Shown here: one piece after another, positions 40,833 through 50,164 of the stretch | Numbering within the stretch: position 1 is the first letter of the stretch | Layout: each line of letters starts with the position of its first letter | NCBI GenBank assembly: GCA_023375785.1 | Contig: SZWC01000553.1 | Location: 310,941 to 374,940 of the forward strand | Length of the DNA: 64,000 bases | Reading direction: 5' to 3' | Source: Penium margaritaceum | Lineage: Eukaryota > Streptophyta > Zygnematophyceae > Desmidiales > Peniaceae | Made by a program: the position numbers and the translations under genes | Notes under the pieces: model-generated | Seen by the model: the letters and a program-made list of their open reading frames with translations, nothing else | Database searches by the model: none | What the model was told of the DNA's origin: nothing

Positions 40833-41608
40833 GGGGAGAGCAAAGGCACGTGACTGAGCTCTCAAAAGGAGCAAAACGCGCTCCGAGCGGCAACGACGGT
40901 GGACCGCGGCTACAAGGCAGGCCAGGAGGGTGCTGCCGAGTCCCATAAGGGGGCGATGGTGGCTGAGCGGAGGACCATGTTGCAGGGTGTGGTCAAGGTG
41001 TTGTCAGTTCCAAGTCCTCAAGGAGGAGGGCAAGCACTCAAGGGGCATGCAACAGAGGGTGCGGCAGGTGTGTCAGCATCTCTGAATTATGCAAAACAGG
41101 CGGATGATGCATGCAACATGCACGATGTGGGAGAAGGGAGTGAGACCTTCGCTTCTCCACATTCTCCAAAAGAGGAAGCGCAGGTGCATGAGGAGTGCGA
41201 CACGGGAACTCAGACCAAGGGACCAGCACCAGAAGACCTCTCCATGAGGGGGAGGCATGTGCGTTGAGGACGTGCGGCGAGACGGTGGCAGCAGCGCAGG
41301 CGACGGTCAGAGGAGCAGTCGCAACTGCAGCATTCTGGATCCTGCGTGACTGGTTACAATAAAGTGCAAGCCAGTGCCGGCGGTGCAGGCGGCAGCAGCT
41401 TGGGCAATGCGGCACGCACAGAGGCGGTGCCGGCAAGGACCAAGAGTAGCAGCATGGAGGCACTGCAAGAAGGCGGGGGAGATATGCAGCACGCTGGGCC
41501 AAGCTCACAAGGTGCTGAAGGTGTTGATAAATCAAAGGCACCACAAGCACAAACGGAGGCGATGGAGGACATAAAAGAAGGTCCAAGGTCTCCGCACATG
41601 GGGGAGGA
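40833..41608 (+). other. Copia C internal 3' region
   Basis: After two stops, a further repeat unit (YKAGQEGAAESHKGAMVAERR, 40,905-40,970) and low-complexity charged frames to 41,267 and from 41,346. Ends in the polypurine tract CATGGGGGAGGA (41,597-41,608) at the 3' LTR. No conserved domain seen. Confidence 0.6.
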
Positions 41609-42672
41609 TGCCGTAAGAGGTGCGGTTCTCCCACGTGAAGGGGAGCAGACTTGCAAGAAGGCAAGGGCTCCCTGGTCGTCTCGGGGAGGCGACCAACTGT
41701 CGCGGCAAACAGCAACACCAACACAATGGAGGACACAAGGCAGGCCACGGGGGCTCTGCCAAGTTCCGCACGGGGGCGCAAGTGTCGACAGCGGGGAGCT
41801 AGGCGTCCGCCGCTATGTGTTGGTGCAAGGCAGCTGAGGAGAGTTTCTCACAGCAGCAGATTAGCCAGACAGTGGAGCATGGCAAATGTTCAAGGACAGG
41901 GCATCATGGCTGCGGTGCAGGGGGAGATTGTTAGAAAATTGTGCCCCTTGCCATGGCTACCGTGGATGGTTTTCCTGGTTCGACCACTGGGGAGTGGTCG
42001 AACATCAAATATGATTGCAGATTTGGATTCCTTGGAATTTCCCATGCAAGATCGAGCTTTGAATCGCTCGATTTGAGTGAGTATTAAGAAAGATAGCCCC
42101 GCCCGAAGGTCGGGTGGTCGGTGTGTGGAATCTGGGTCTCCGTCATGGATGACGGGATAATTCCACCGATGTGGTCCGAGTTCAGGTCCAACGGGCTCCA
42201 AAGGCACCATGGCCATGAAGGAAGGGATGTAGATGGTCTTCTAGACCAGGGCAAACTTCCCCCCACGTTGGATTGCCAGGAAGGGCGCTTCGACAAGCCA
42301 TCGTCGAAGCGCCTTCCGTCACTCCCGTTCGTGGGCATGGTGGGCGGCTCCACCATGGGTTACTTCGACGGCCATAGCAGGGGCTCTACTGCTCCGTTTT
42401 GGACGTGCTTGGATGCGTTGGAAAGCTCTGATCATAGGCTATATGAATCTGATGTAATATCACTGAAAGTAACAACAATTCCCACTTCGATTGAGTGCAA
42501 CTGCTTGCGGCTCATTTCTGCCCATTCTTGACTGTGATCCTTGGACTCCACACTCTTCCACCTTGGTTTGCATTGGCAACTGAAGTAGCGGCAACGTGCT
42601 CCACAGAAGCCCAGGCATCCTCGTGGGTGCACCCACTCCTCCTAGGGCACAGCCCGGACAGAATTCCTCACA
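41609..42672 (+). repeat. Copia C 3' LTR, 1,064 bp
   Basis: TGCCGTAAGAGG to ATTCCTCACA, followed by GGTGG. Contains one more CACAAGGCAGGCCACGGGGG repeat (41,732) like those inside the element, the CTTCGAC hairpin (42,279-42,317), and GTTGGAAAGC (42,418). Confidence 0.88.
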
Positions 42673-43535
42673 GGTGGCCACTACCCGCTCGAGGACTTTG
42701 TGAAACCGCTCGACTTGTCCTTGAGACTGGGGGCGGTACCGTCTGGCGTGCACGTGTTGCACGCCCACTCTGGGAGTTCTTCACGGAATGCCCCTGCAAA
42801 CTCTGTGCCGTTGTCATTGTGCACCACGCGGCAAATGCCAAAGCGGTAGAATATCTCCTCACGGATGAAACGAGCTGCCCGTTCTGAGGACTTGTCGGGG
42901 ACGGCCTTGACCCAGACGAGCTTGGTGAAGTGATCCACCGCTGCAATCCAGTACCGCTCCCCTTGAGCGTGGGGAGGGCGTGGCCCATGGAAGTCAATGA
43001 TGATACGATCCAAGGGTTCGCCGATGGGAGAGGGCAAGTATAGGGGTATGTTCCACGGCGTAACGTTTTAGTGTTGCTCACATGGCGCGTAGTATTGCAC
43101 CACCTCTTTTATGATTGCCAGAAGGTGTGGCACATGTAGGATGGGGGAAAACCGCTCCTTCAGTGCCTGCACCCTGGAATGGTGGTGACGGTGGTAGGCC
43201 TCGACCACTGCTCTCTGTATGGTGGATGGAGGCACCCACAGGATATGTGGTGTGGTCCGCCAGAGGCGACCGCCCTCCCATGCATACTGCTCACAGAGGC
43301 AGGCGAGGTCATCCTTCTTCCGTCGGTCATATTCCACCCCCATCTGGATACCCAAGGTTTTGTACACCTTGTCCGCTTCCACTTTCTTTTGCTCCTTGGT
43401 TGTGGCGCGGAGCAAGATGTGAGCGGTCTGCCAGATCCGCCAATCCTGTGTTTCAACTGGTCCCTTCTTTCCTGTCTTTTCCACGGCGGCCTCCCCTACC
43501 TTCCTCTTCTTCTCCGTCTGTAGCGCGAGCAACCC
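42673..43535 (-). pseudogene. Gypsy integrase, first piece (zinc site and catalytic core)
   Basis: Minus strand. The zinc-binding part reads AYHRHHHSRVQALKERF and VVQYYAPCEQH, so the first Cys of the C-x2-C pair is Tyr. The core has IIIDFHGPRPP (first Asp, about 42,990), AVDHFTKLVWVKAVPD, then HNDNGTEF (second Asp, about 42,815) and QGQVERFHK (Glu, about 42,707), a D-to-E spacing of about 35 residues as in DD35E integrases. Frame shifts separate these motifs near 42,760 and 43,070. Cut by copia C at 42,673. Confidence 0.85.
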
Positions 43536-45100
43536 CTGCGTCGCCTTGCATCCTGCTCTACCTTCATGTCCTGCAGGCGCCGTTGATTCTCTTCATCATA
43601 GGCGGGTGGCTCTCTACCCCAGCTGTCCGGTGCTGGAAAAAGCCGTAGGATTCCCACCGCACGTAGCTCCCCTTTATTCCACTAGCCGTGCAGCCCCATC
43701 TCTGGTGATGCCATATGCCGCCGACCCTGTGCACCGCGGACCTCGCCTGTCTCTACCCCTGGTTTTTTTCCCGCCGCTGCCTCTTGGAGTCGCAATAGAC
43801 CTGGCCCCCTTGCAATGGGCTGTTCTTTGTTGGGCTCTGGTGATTCACTCCGCTTGGAGATCATCATCCCCGCGGTCATCGCTTTGGTCTCAGGAACCGC
43901 GGTGCTTTCCCCAGTCCCTTTCTCTTGGTGTGCTGCTACACCGATGCCTCCCAGTAGGGGTTGCAAGTGAGCTGGAACCGAGCCAATGGGCATTGGGACC
44001 TTGTGGAATACTGCCATGAGCAACTCCATGGCTTCGGCCGCGTCCTGCTGGGCTTGCAAGAGCTGCGCCAGGTCGATGTTTTGCGGTGTTTCCTGAGCGA
44101 GGCAGTGCTGCTTGCCGCGCTTAGCAGTAGGTGTACAAACAGTGTTATCCTCGATGGTTCGCTTTTCCTATCCTGGTCGGCGGGATGTTGGCGTGGTGTC
44201 CACGGAGGGGGCCTTTGTCTCCACAATTCGCTTCTTCTTGGGGGTGTCTGCGGTGCTGATCGAGGCCACTTGGTGTGGGGCAGCCTGTCTGCTCGCGATT
44301 GCTGATGCCGCAGCGTGCTTGGGCACCTTCTGAAGCCTGGCCTGTTTATCCCGCAGAGCCTTTGACAGGGCAGGTCGGGAAACGCCCTTCCATGTTGTCC
44401 ATGTGGTTCCATCCAAATTCACTTGCGCACGCACATCCTATCCCTGACTTCCGCCTGCCGCTTGGAATGCTCCTTGTTGCTCCGCTGCCTGTTCTCCTGT
44501 CACCTGTTCCGCCGTTGGCCTCGCTGCCTTCGCCACGCCTCTCCCCGCATCTTCTGTCTCTGCCACCGCGGCCTCTACTTTCGCTCTTGCCTCCTCCAGC
44601 TTTGTCTCCAGCTCCGCGACAACCTGTGTTGCAGCTATCTCTGTTTCTTGTTTTCTTCTTCCGTCCTCTGCTGCCAGACAGCCTGCAACTTACCCCTTGT
44701 CTGCACGAGCTGAGAAGAATCATGGAGGTATTCCTGAGCCTCCTTTATTTCCATGAGAATGCGGCTCTTCTCTTCCCGACACATTCCGCTACTTCCCGGG
44801 CCCAGTGGTTTGCGGCCTCTTCCGTTAGCTAGGTGCCCACTCCTAATAGTGTCTTCCACAGTCCTTGTACTACCGTGGCTACTATCCGCTGCCGCGGAGC
44901 TCCATCTCATGTGAGCTGCCAGCACTCACTGATGGCCGCATACCAATTCTCGTATCGCTTTTCTGCTTAGTGATGCTTGCAAGTTTCGCCGCTGTATACT
45001 GTGCTCTCCATCTGGTAGTTACTAGTCCAATCAGGTATCCCTTCCTCCAGACGTTTGCCGCGGTTTTCCGGTCTGGTGCCTCTTTCGTTCCCACAGGCAT
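43536..45100 (-). pseudogene. Gypsy region between protease 2 and integrase: charged, partly coiled-coil frames
   Basis: No family recognised. Minus-strand frames contain long Ala/Glu/Lys/Gln runs such as EIKEAQEYLHDSSQLVQTRG (about 44,700-44,760), VAELETKLEEARAKVEAAVAE (about 44,560-44,620) and QLLQAQQDAAEAMELLMAVF (about 44,000-44,060), which read as amphipathic helices. Interrupted by stops and shifts. Gypsy elements normally go from RNase H to integrase through a short linker, so about 3 kb of extra coding-like sequence here is unusual. Confidence 0.5.
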
Positions 45101-45103
45101 GTG

Positions 45104-46120
45104 CTAGGTATGGTAGAGAGTGAGTGCCCGGGCACATTCCTGAAGCACATGCCCGTAGCCTCGGGTGGGATCCGCGTTCTGGTCGTTGCGGACCAGGAGC
45201 TTCCATTCGCGTGCAGTGGTCACCGTGCCTTCTGGTTGTTCTTTGTCAAGAAATGCTGCCACACCTGTCATTCCACTGCTCGGCCGAAGATAGAGGATGT
45301 TGCGAAGCGCCCATATGAGTCGCTCCGCACCTGCTGTTTCCAGCAGTTGATCCTGTCGTCCGCACTGGTTCAGTGCCAATGCAGTCTTGGCCGCGCCTTT
45401 CAGAGCTACCTGCCATGCCTTATTGTAGAAGGAGTCCTCCATGTTCGCGCAGATTGCCTCCGGGAGCTCGTCTTGCAGGTGCATGATAGCACTGCTGACC
45501 ACGTCCGGTAGCTGATTTGCCTTGGGCTGATCTCTGCTATCTGCGAAGCTCTCTTCCAGGTAAGTCTGCGCACCTTCCATTATTGTTCCTGCACTGAGCG
45601 CGGGATGTGGTGTGCCGTGCGCCGGCTTGTCTCGCGAGGCCGGTGAGGAGGAAGAATGCGCTGGTGGCACAAAGGAGCCAGGGGGCGGTGGTGTGCTTGC
45701 AGATGCGGTTAGGGCCGGCGATGCGGGAGGGACCTGCGTCGGAGGTACTCCTGGTGATGCTACAGGGGTTGTTGCCGTGGGTGGTGCGGTGGAGTCTTGG
45801 ACCGGAGTTACTCCTGGTTTTGCCGTTGTTGGGGGTGCGGAAGGGTCTGATGTCAGTGCTGTTCCAGGTGAGGTTGCCGCTACAGTCGTCGAGGGTGCAG
45901 GGGGACCCCGTGGGGCCACAGGTGTCCCAGGCGACGCGGAGGGGATTCGAGGAGCCGAGGATGTTCTAGGTGGCGCGGAAGGGTCCCGAGCAGCCGGAGA
46001 TGTCCCGAGTGATGTAGGATGGCCCAAAATTGGAGGTGCTTCAGGTGAAGTTGCTGCCGCTACTACTATAGGGAGTGCGGAAGGGTCCCCGGAGGCCTAA
46101 GATGCCCTGGGTGAGGCTGC
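45104..46120 (-). pseudogene. Gypsy Pro/Ala/Ser/Thr-rich region with a helical C-terminal part
   Basis: An open minus-strand frame of 307 codons (46,027 to 45,104). The first 140 residues repeat short blocks like DPSAPPRTSSAPRIPSASPG and TSPGTALTSDPSAPP. The rest (LQDELPEAICANMEDSFYN, AAKTALALNQCGRQDQLLE, AREWKLLVRNDQNADP) is predicted helical by composition and resembles a structural or capsid-like protein only vaguely. Function unknown. It lies directly after protease 2. Confidence 0.55.
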
Positions 46121-46272
46121 CCTCACAGGTGGTGCAGAGAGTCTCATTCTGGCTACGGCTCGGTTTGCCGTCTGCCGCCGGATAGCTCGCCTTGTAATGC
46201 CACCACCCCCTTGGTTCGCATGCGCGGACTCCGCACTAGACGGACGCGCCATGGCAGAGGCAGTTCCGCGGT

Positions 46273-47382
46273 TTATCCCCAAGCTTCGTGTGACACGGCA
46301 AGTGAACCGAGTGCCGGAGGTCGATGGCGTGAGAACCATGGGGAGTGCATGAGAGGATAAAGGAGTAGAGGAAAAGAGTACGGTAAACGATGGAATGCCG
46401 AAACGGAAATGAGACTCAGGATGCCGACGCCGAGCAACATATCCGCTTGGCGCGGCGCGAGCCAGTTGACTGCGATGAGCATGTCATATGTGCGGACATC
46501 GCACACTTGTACGCTGTGCAGTGCATGCACATTGGCGACCTGGATGGGGAGGGCTGCGATCTGATCATTGGGTGCATCGATGGCTCCGGTGGATATGGAG
46601 AAGCGGAGTCGAGTAGGTGTGATCAGGTGGTCCACTCGTAAGGTGCGAGCCATTTGCAGCGCGATAGTAGTATGGGTGGCGCCGGTGTCCACGGTGGATA
46701 CAAATTTGTGGCCACAATCCCAGACGTTGCACCATGCCACGTGGACTTCATCGGATGCCGGTGGACCGGGTATCAGCGTTGCAGGGGCCCACGTACATGG
46801 CGCGCGGCGGGAATCCTCCCGGACGCGGAAGTGTGCTGTAGCGATGGCATGGACCACCATGCAAACACCTGCATCATGGGTGAAGGTGAAGGAGAGGTGG
46901 ATGCCGGTGGGAGAGAGAGAGGGATTTACGGAGGAAAAGAGGTCCCGTAGACGCCCCACAGACGCAGGCGAGTGGAGGAGGAAGTCAACCAAGGAAAGGG
47001 GATGACGAGTATCAAGAAAAGGGGAGGCAGAGGGTGCGGGAGACGATGTCGGTGGGGCGGTTGTAGCTGCCGCGGCAGAGGGAGTCCGGCGTGATTGGGG
47101 TAGTGAAGAGCGGGAGGGAAGATGTGGCACAATTTCCTCGAGCATCCAGCCGCGGATGGTGGGATTAAAACGTCGGGCCAGCTGGTGCCCAGTGGGATGG
47201 AGGGCTGGAAGAGTCTCCGCGGTGCCAAGGGGCTCCGCGGGTTCTATCTCGGACAGGAGTTGGTACGCAGTCGTAGATTCCTCATCCGTGAATTCTCGAG
47301 CGACGCCTTCCCACTGCGATTCATTGTTCGCCGGGAGAGGAGTAGCTGTGGGAGATGCCAGGAGGTCTTTCTGCAGATCCAC
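46273..47382 (-). CDS. Gypsy second aspartic protease (PR2), in frame after RNase H
   Basis: An open minus-strand frame of 369 codons. Upstream it is continuous with the end of RNase H (HADALSRLPREDWPHS then VDLQKDLLASP). The catalytic site FVSTVDTGATHTTIA is at 46,660-46,704 (DTGATHTT at 46,666-46,689), and YDMLIAVNWLAPRQADMLLG (about 46,420-46,480) is the C-terminal hydrophobic-Gly motif. The approximately 130 residues before the site match PR1 at 49.3-50.0 kb, including DFL-HSPASVGRLRDLFSS against DFLRLHPELAPRLREEFTR. It could process the downstream products or be a non-cleaving domain; both are inference. Confidence 0.8.
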   Translation of the reverse strand: MDLQKDLLASPTATPLPANNESQWEGVAREFTDEESTTAYQLLSEIEPAEPLGTAETLPALHPTGHQLARRFNPTIRGWMLEEIVPHLPSRSSLPQSRRTPSAAAATTAPPTSSPAPSASPFLDTRHPLSLVDFLLHSPASVGRLRDLFSSVNPSLSPTGIHLSFTFTHDAGVCMVVHAIATAHFRVREDSRRAPCTWAPATLIPGPPASDEVHVAWCNVWDCGHKFVSTVDTGATHTTIALQMARTLRVDHLITPTRLRFSISTGAIDAPNDQIAALPIQVANVHALHSVQVCDVRTYDMLIAVNWLAPRQADMLLGVGILSLISVSAFHRLPYSFPLLLYPLMHSPWFSRHRPPALGSLAVSHEAWG

Positions 47383-48945
47383 GGAGTGGGGCCAATCTTC
47401 GCGAGGGAGCCGGCTCAGGGCATCCGCGTGTCGATTGGCGAGTGTGGGCTAGTACTTGATCTTGAAGTTATAGCCCTGCAGGAGGAGGACCCATTTGGCC
47501 AAGATACCCTCATGGTTTTGTGTTGTGAGGAGCCATTGTAACGCTTGGTGATCGATCAGGACAGTGAAAGGCTTGCCGTTCTTGATGTAGTTGCGGAAGT
47601 GCTGAAGCACCCATAGCACAGCCAAACACTCGCCCTTCACTGGTGGGTAGTTCTGCTCACCCTCGGTGAGGGCGCGGCTGNNNNNGAGCCATTGTAACGC
47701 TTGGTGATCAATCAGGACAGTGAAAGGCTTGCCGTTCTTGATGTAGCTGCGGAAGTGCTGAAGCACCCATAGCACAGCCAAACACTCGCCCTTCACTGGT
47801 GGGTAGTTCTGCTCACCCTCGGTGAGGGCGCGGCTGGCATACGCAATCACTCGTTGAACTGAATCTTGGACCGATTGTGACACTATGGCGCCGAGGCCGT
47901 CCCGGGACCAGTCAGTGGTGATGGAGAACGGAAGGTTGAGATCACGAAACTCAAGCATGGGCGCAGTGACCAGGCAATGTTTGATTTCCGCCCAGGCAGC
48001 GACGCACTCCGGCGTCTATTTGAATGGATGTCGATGGGATGTCTTGATGGGTCAGCTGCTGCAGTGGGCGGATGATTCCGGCGTGGTCGCGGACGAACTT
48101 GCGGTAGAAGGAGACAAGGCCGAGAAAGATCTTGACCTGTCCCGCAGTGGTGGGTTGGCGCCACTCCTGCACGGCCGCGATTTTCGCGGGATCGGTTTTG
48201 ATGCCGTTGACACTCATGACAAACCCCAAGAAATCTATTTCCGCGGTGCCAATGGAACACTTGGCAGCTTTGAGCTTGAGGTTGGCAGCGCGGAGAGCCG
48301 AGAAGATGGCGGAGAGGGAGGAGAAGAGGTGCGCGAAACTGTGGGCCGCAACCATGATATCATCAATGTAACAGCTTACGTTGGGGATACCGCGCAGGGT
48401 GGAATCCATGACGCGTTGGAACGTGGTGCTGGCGTTGCGGAAACCAAATGGCATATGGGTGAAGGCATAGAGTCCCTGAGGAGTAACAAAAGCTGTCTTG
48501 ACAATGGAGTACGGGTACATGGGGACAGCGTGGAAGGCCGCCTTGACGTCGAGTTTAGCGATCCATCCACGCCCCTACTGTCGCTCCAAGATGTCGACGA
48601 TCAGCGGCATGGGGTGGGCGTCTTCCTCCGTAACACGGTTGAGGTTGCGGAAATCCACACAAAAGTGTTTGGACCCATCTGGTTTGCCGACGATGACCAA
48701 GTTAGCACGCCAGGGGCTGATGATGGGGACGATTACGCCCTCTGCCTTCAACTCCGCGAGGCCTTTGTTGATGATCTCTTCTTGGTCAGGGAGGATCCGG
48801 CGGACCTTCTGTTTGACCGCAGCGGCCGCGCCGGTGTTAATAACATGTAAGGCATCGACGGCTCCTAGGTCTGTCGCCGCGCCAGCAAAGATGTCGGCAG
48901 ATGTGTCTAGGAGTTCCCGGAGGTCTTGCTTTTAGTGGGGTGAGT
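47383..48945 (-). pseudogene. Gypsy reverse transcriptase and RNase H
   Basis: Minus strand. RT: ILPDQEEIINKGLAELKAEG, SPWRANLVIVGKPDGS, CVDFRNLNRVT, IAKLDVKAAFHAVPM, FVTPQGLYAFTHMPFGFRNA, catalytic CYIDDIMVAAH (about 48,350-48,376, YxDD), DFLGFVMSVNGIKTDPAKI and FLGLVSFYRKFV. RNase H: ITTDWSRDGLGAIVSQ, YASRALTEGEQNYPPVKGECLAVLW, FTVLIDHQALQWL, ending HADALSRL. Stops near 48,575 and 47,455. The NNNNN at 47,682-47,686 is flanked by a duplicate of 47,527-47,681, so part of RNase H appears twice artificially. Confidence 0.9.
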
Positions 48946-49229
48946 CGAGGGTGTAGAATATGATCCCATCGTGGGGACGGAGATGATCGTTGGTTGCGCA
49001 TGGGGTAGAAATTGTTGTTGTCATCCAGGGAAAGGCCTTGGCCGAACGCCTGTTTGCTTTGCTGCCACAGCCCCAACAGGCTCGCACGTACCCCTGGTTC
49101 CGCATGATCTGCGGAGAGTTCACCCCATTCACCAACGGGTATCTCTTTTGCGTCAAGGGCGACCTCCGTGGGGGCTTGGTTGCAGAGGGAACGCAGGCGT
49201 GCATCTTCCTGTGCCGCATCGGAGAAGGA
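48946..49229 (-). other. PR1-RT spacer of the gypsy element
   Basis: Degraded minus-strand coding sequence linking protease 1 and RT; short frames only, no separate domain recognised. Confidence 0.5.
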
Positions 49230-50044
49230 AAAGGTGAGTTACCGGTCACCGGCACTGGTACTCGATCTCCCATAGTATTGAGGGTGAATTCCTTTGTACC
49301 GGTGGCAGAGGTGAATTGCATGACCCCCAGTGAGAACAGGAGGTTGCCTTGGCGCAGAAGGAGATAGTCCATGCCCAGGAGGACATCATAAGTCCGAGCC
49401 TATGTGACTTGGACATCCATTGGTTCGTGAAGTAAACCCACCTGCATGGGCAGGCCCCGGACGTCTCCATCCGCATAATCCATCCCTCCCGCGGAATTGC
49501 TGAACAGTCGGCGCGTTGGAAGGATGCGATCTGTCCATCCAATGAGGCATAGGACATGGAGTGCCACGGTAGTGTGGGTTGCCCCTGTGTCGATGATAGT
49601 AAGGAACTTGCGGCCGCAGATCCAAATCACACAACACGCAACTTTGTAGTGGCGGTCATCGCGGCGAGGTGGTTCCAGAGGCTGTGGTTTCCATCCCCAA
49701 TCTATCTCCTCTGTGGTCAATCCCGGTAGGGCCTCCGCTACGACCCGTCGGGTGTTCTGAGTGCTGTGTGTCAGAGAGGTATAGGTGAGGGAGATGCCAA
49801 CGGTCTGGAGGCGATGGTTGGCGCGGGTGAACTCTTCTCGGAGCCGCGGAGCCAGCTCGGGGTGAAGTCGTAGAAAATCAAAGAAGTTTACGGAGGCGAT
49901 GGGAGTGGTGAAGAGTTTGTCTACCGGGTCAATAGATTCTGCGGTAAGTGAGGGAGCATGGTGGGGCACCGACAATGTATTGGCGGTGGCTGGAACTTTT
50001 GTAGGTGCGGGATCCGTAGTTCGTCGCTTTTCCGGAGGTCGCAC
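49230..50044 (-). pseudogene. Gypsy first aspartic protease (PR1)
   Basis: The minus-strand frame from 50,044 has the catalytic site FLTIIDTGATHTTVA (DTGATHTT at 49,569-49,592). A stop at 49,400 interrupts it, after which YDVLLGMDYLLLRQGNLLFSLG follows (about 49,340-49,398). The N-terminal extension VNFFDFLRLHPELAPRLREE is shared with PR2. Position between gag and RT is the standard gypsy place. Confidence 0.85.
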
Positions 50045-50164
50045 AGAGCGGGTAGTAACGACCTCCTGCAGTCGGGCCTCAGTAGCTTCTGCCCGTCGCT
50101 GTAGATTGCTCTGGAGTTGTGCAGCCTTGTGCAGGTCCCATCCGCGGAGCTTGAGTCGACGGGC

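Larger units (their letters stand above)
38158..42672 (+). mobile_element. Copia C, non-autonomous LTR element with gag-like frames only
   Basis: Plus strand, flanked by perfect GGTGG target copies (38,153-38,157 and 42,673-42,677). LTRs: 41,609-42,672 (1,064 bp) and 38,158-38,693, which lacks about 518 bp at the single N (38,294). Inside are a copia Gag N-terminus, two CCHC knuckles, a protease C-terminal remnant and a long charged repeat region, but no integrase, RT or RNase H. It must rely on another element for mobility. Confidence 0.88.

Noticed and set aside
41929-42672. Taking TGTTAGAAAATT at 41,929 (after GCAGGGGGAGAT) as the copia C LTR start
   Set aside because: The 5' end of the element after the GGTGG target copy at 38,157 is TGCCGTAAGAGG, which matches 41,609, itself preceded by a purine tract. 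The LTR is therefore 41,609-42,672.
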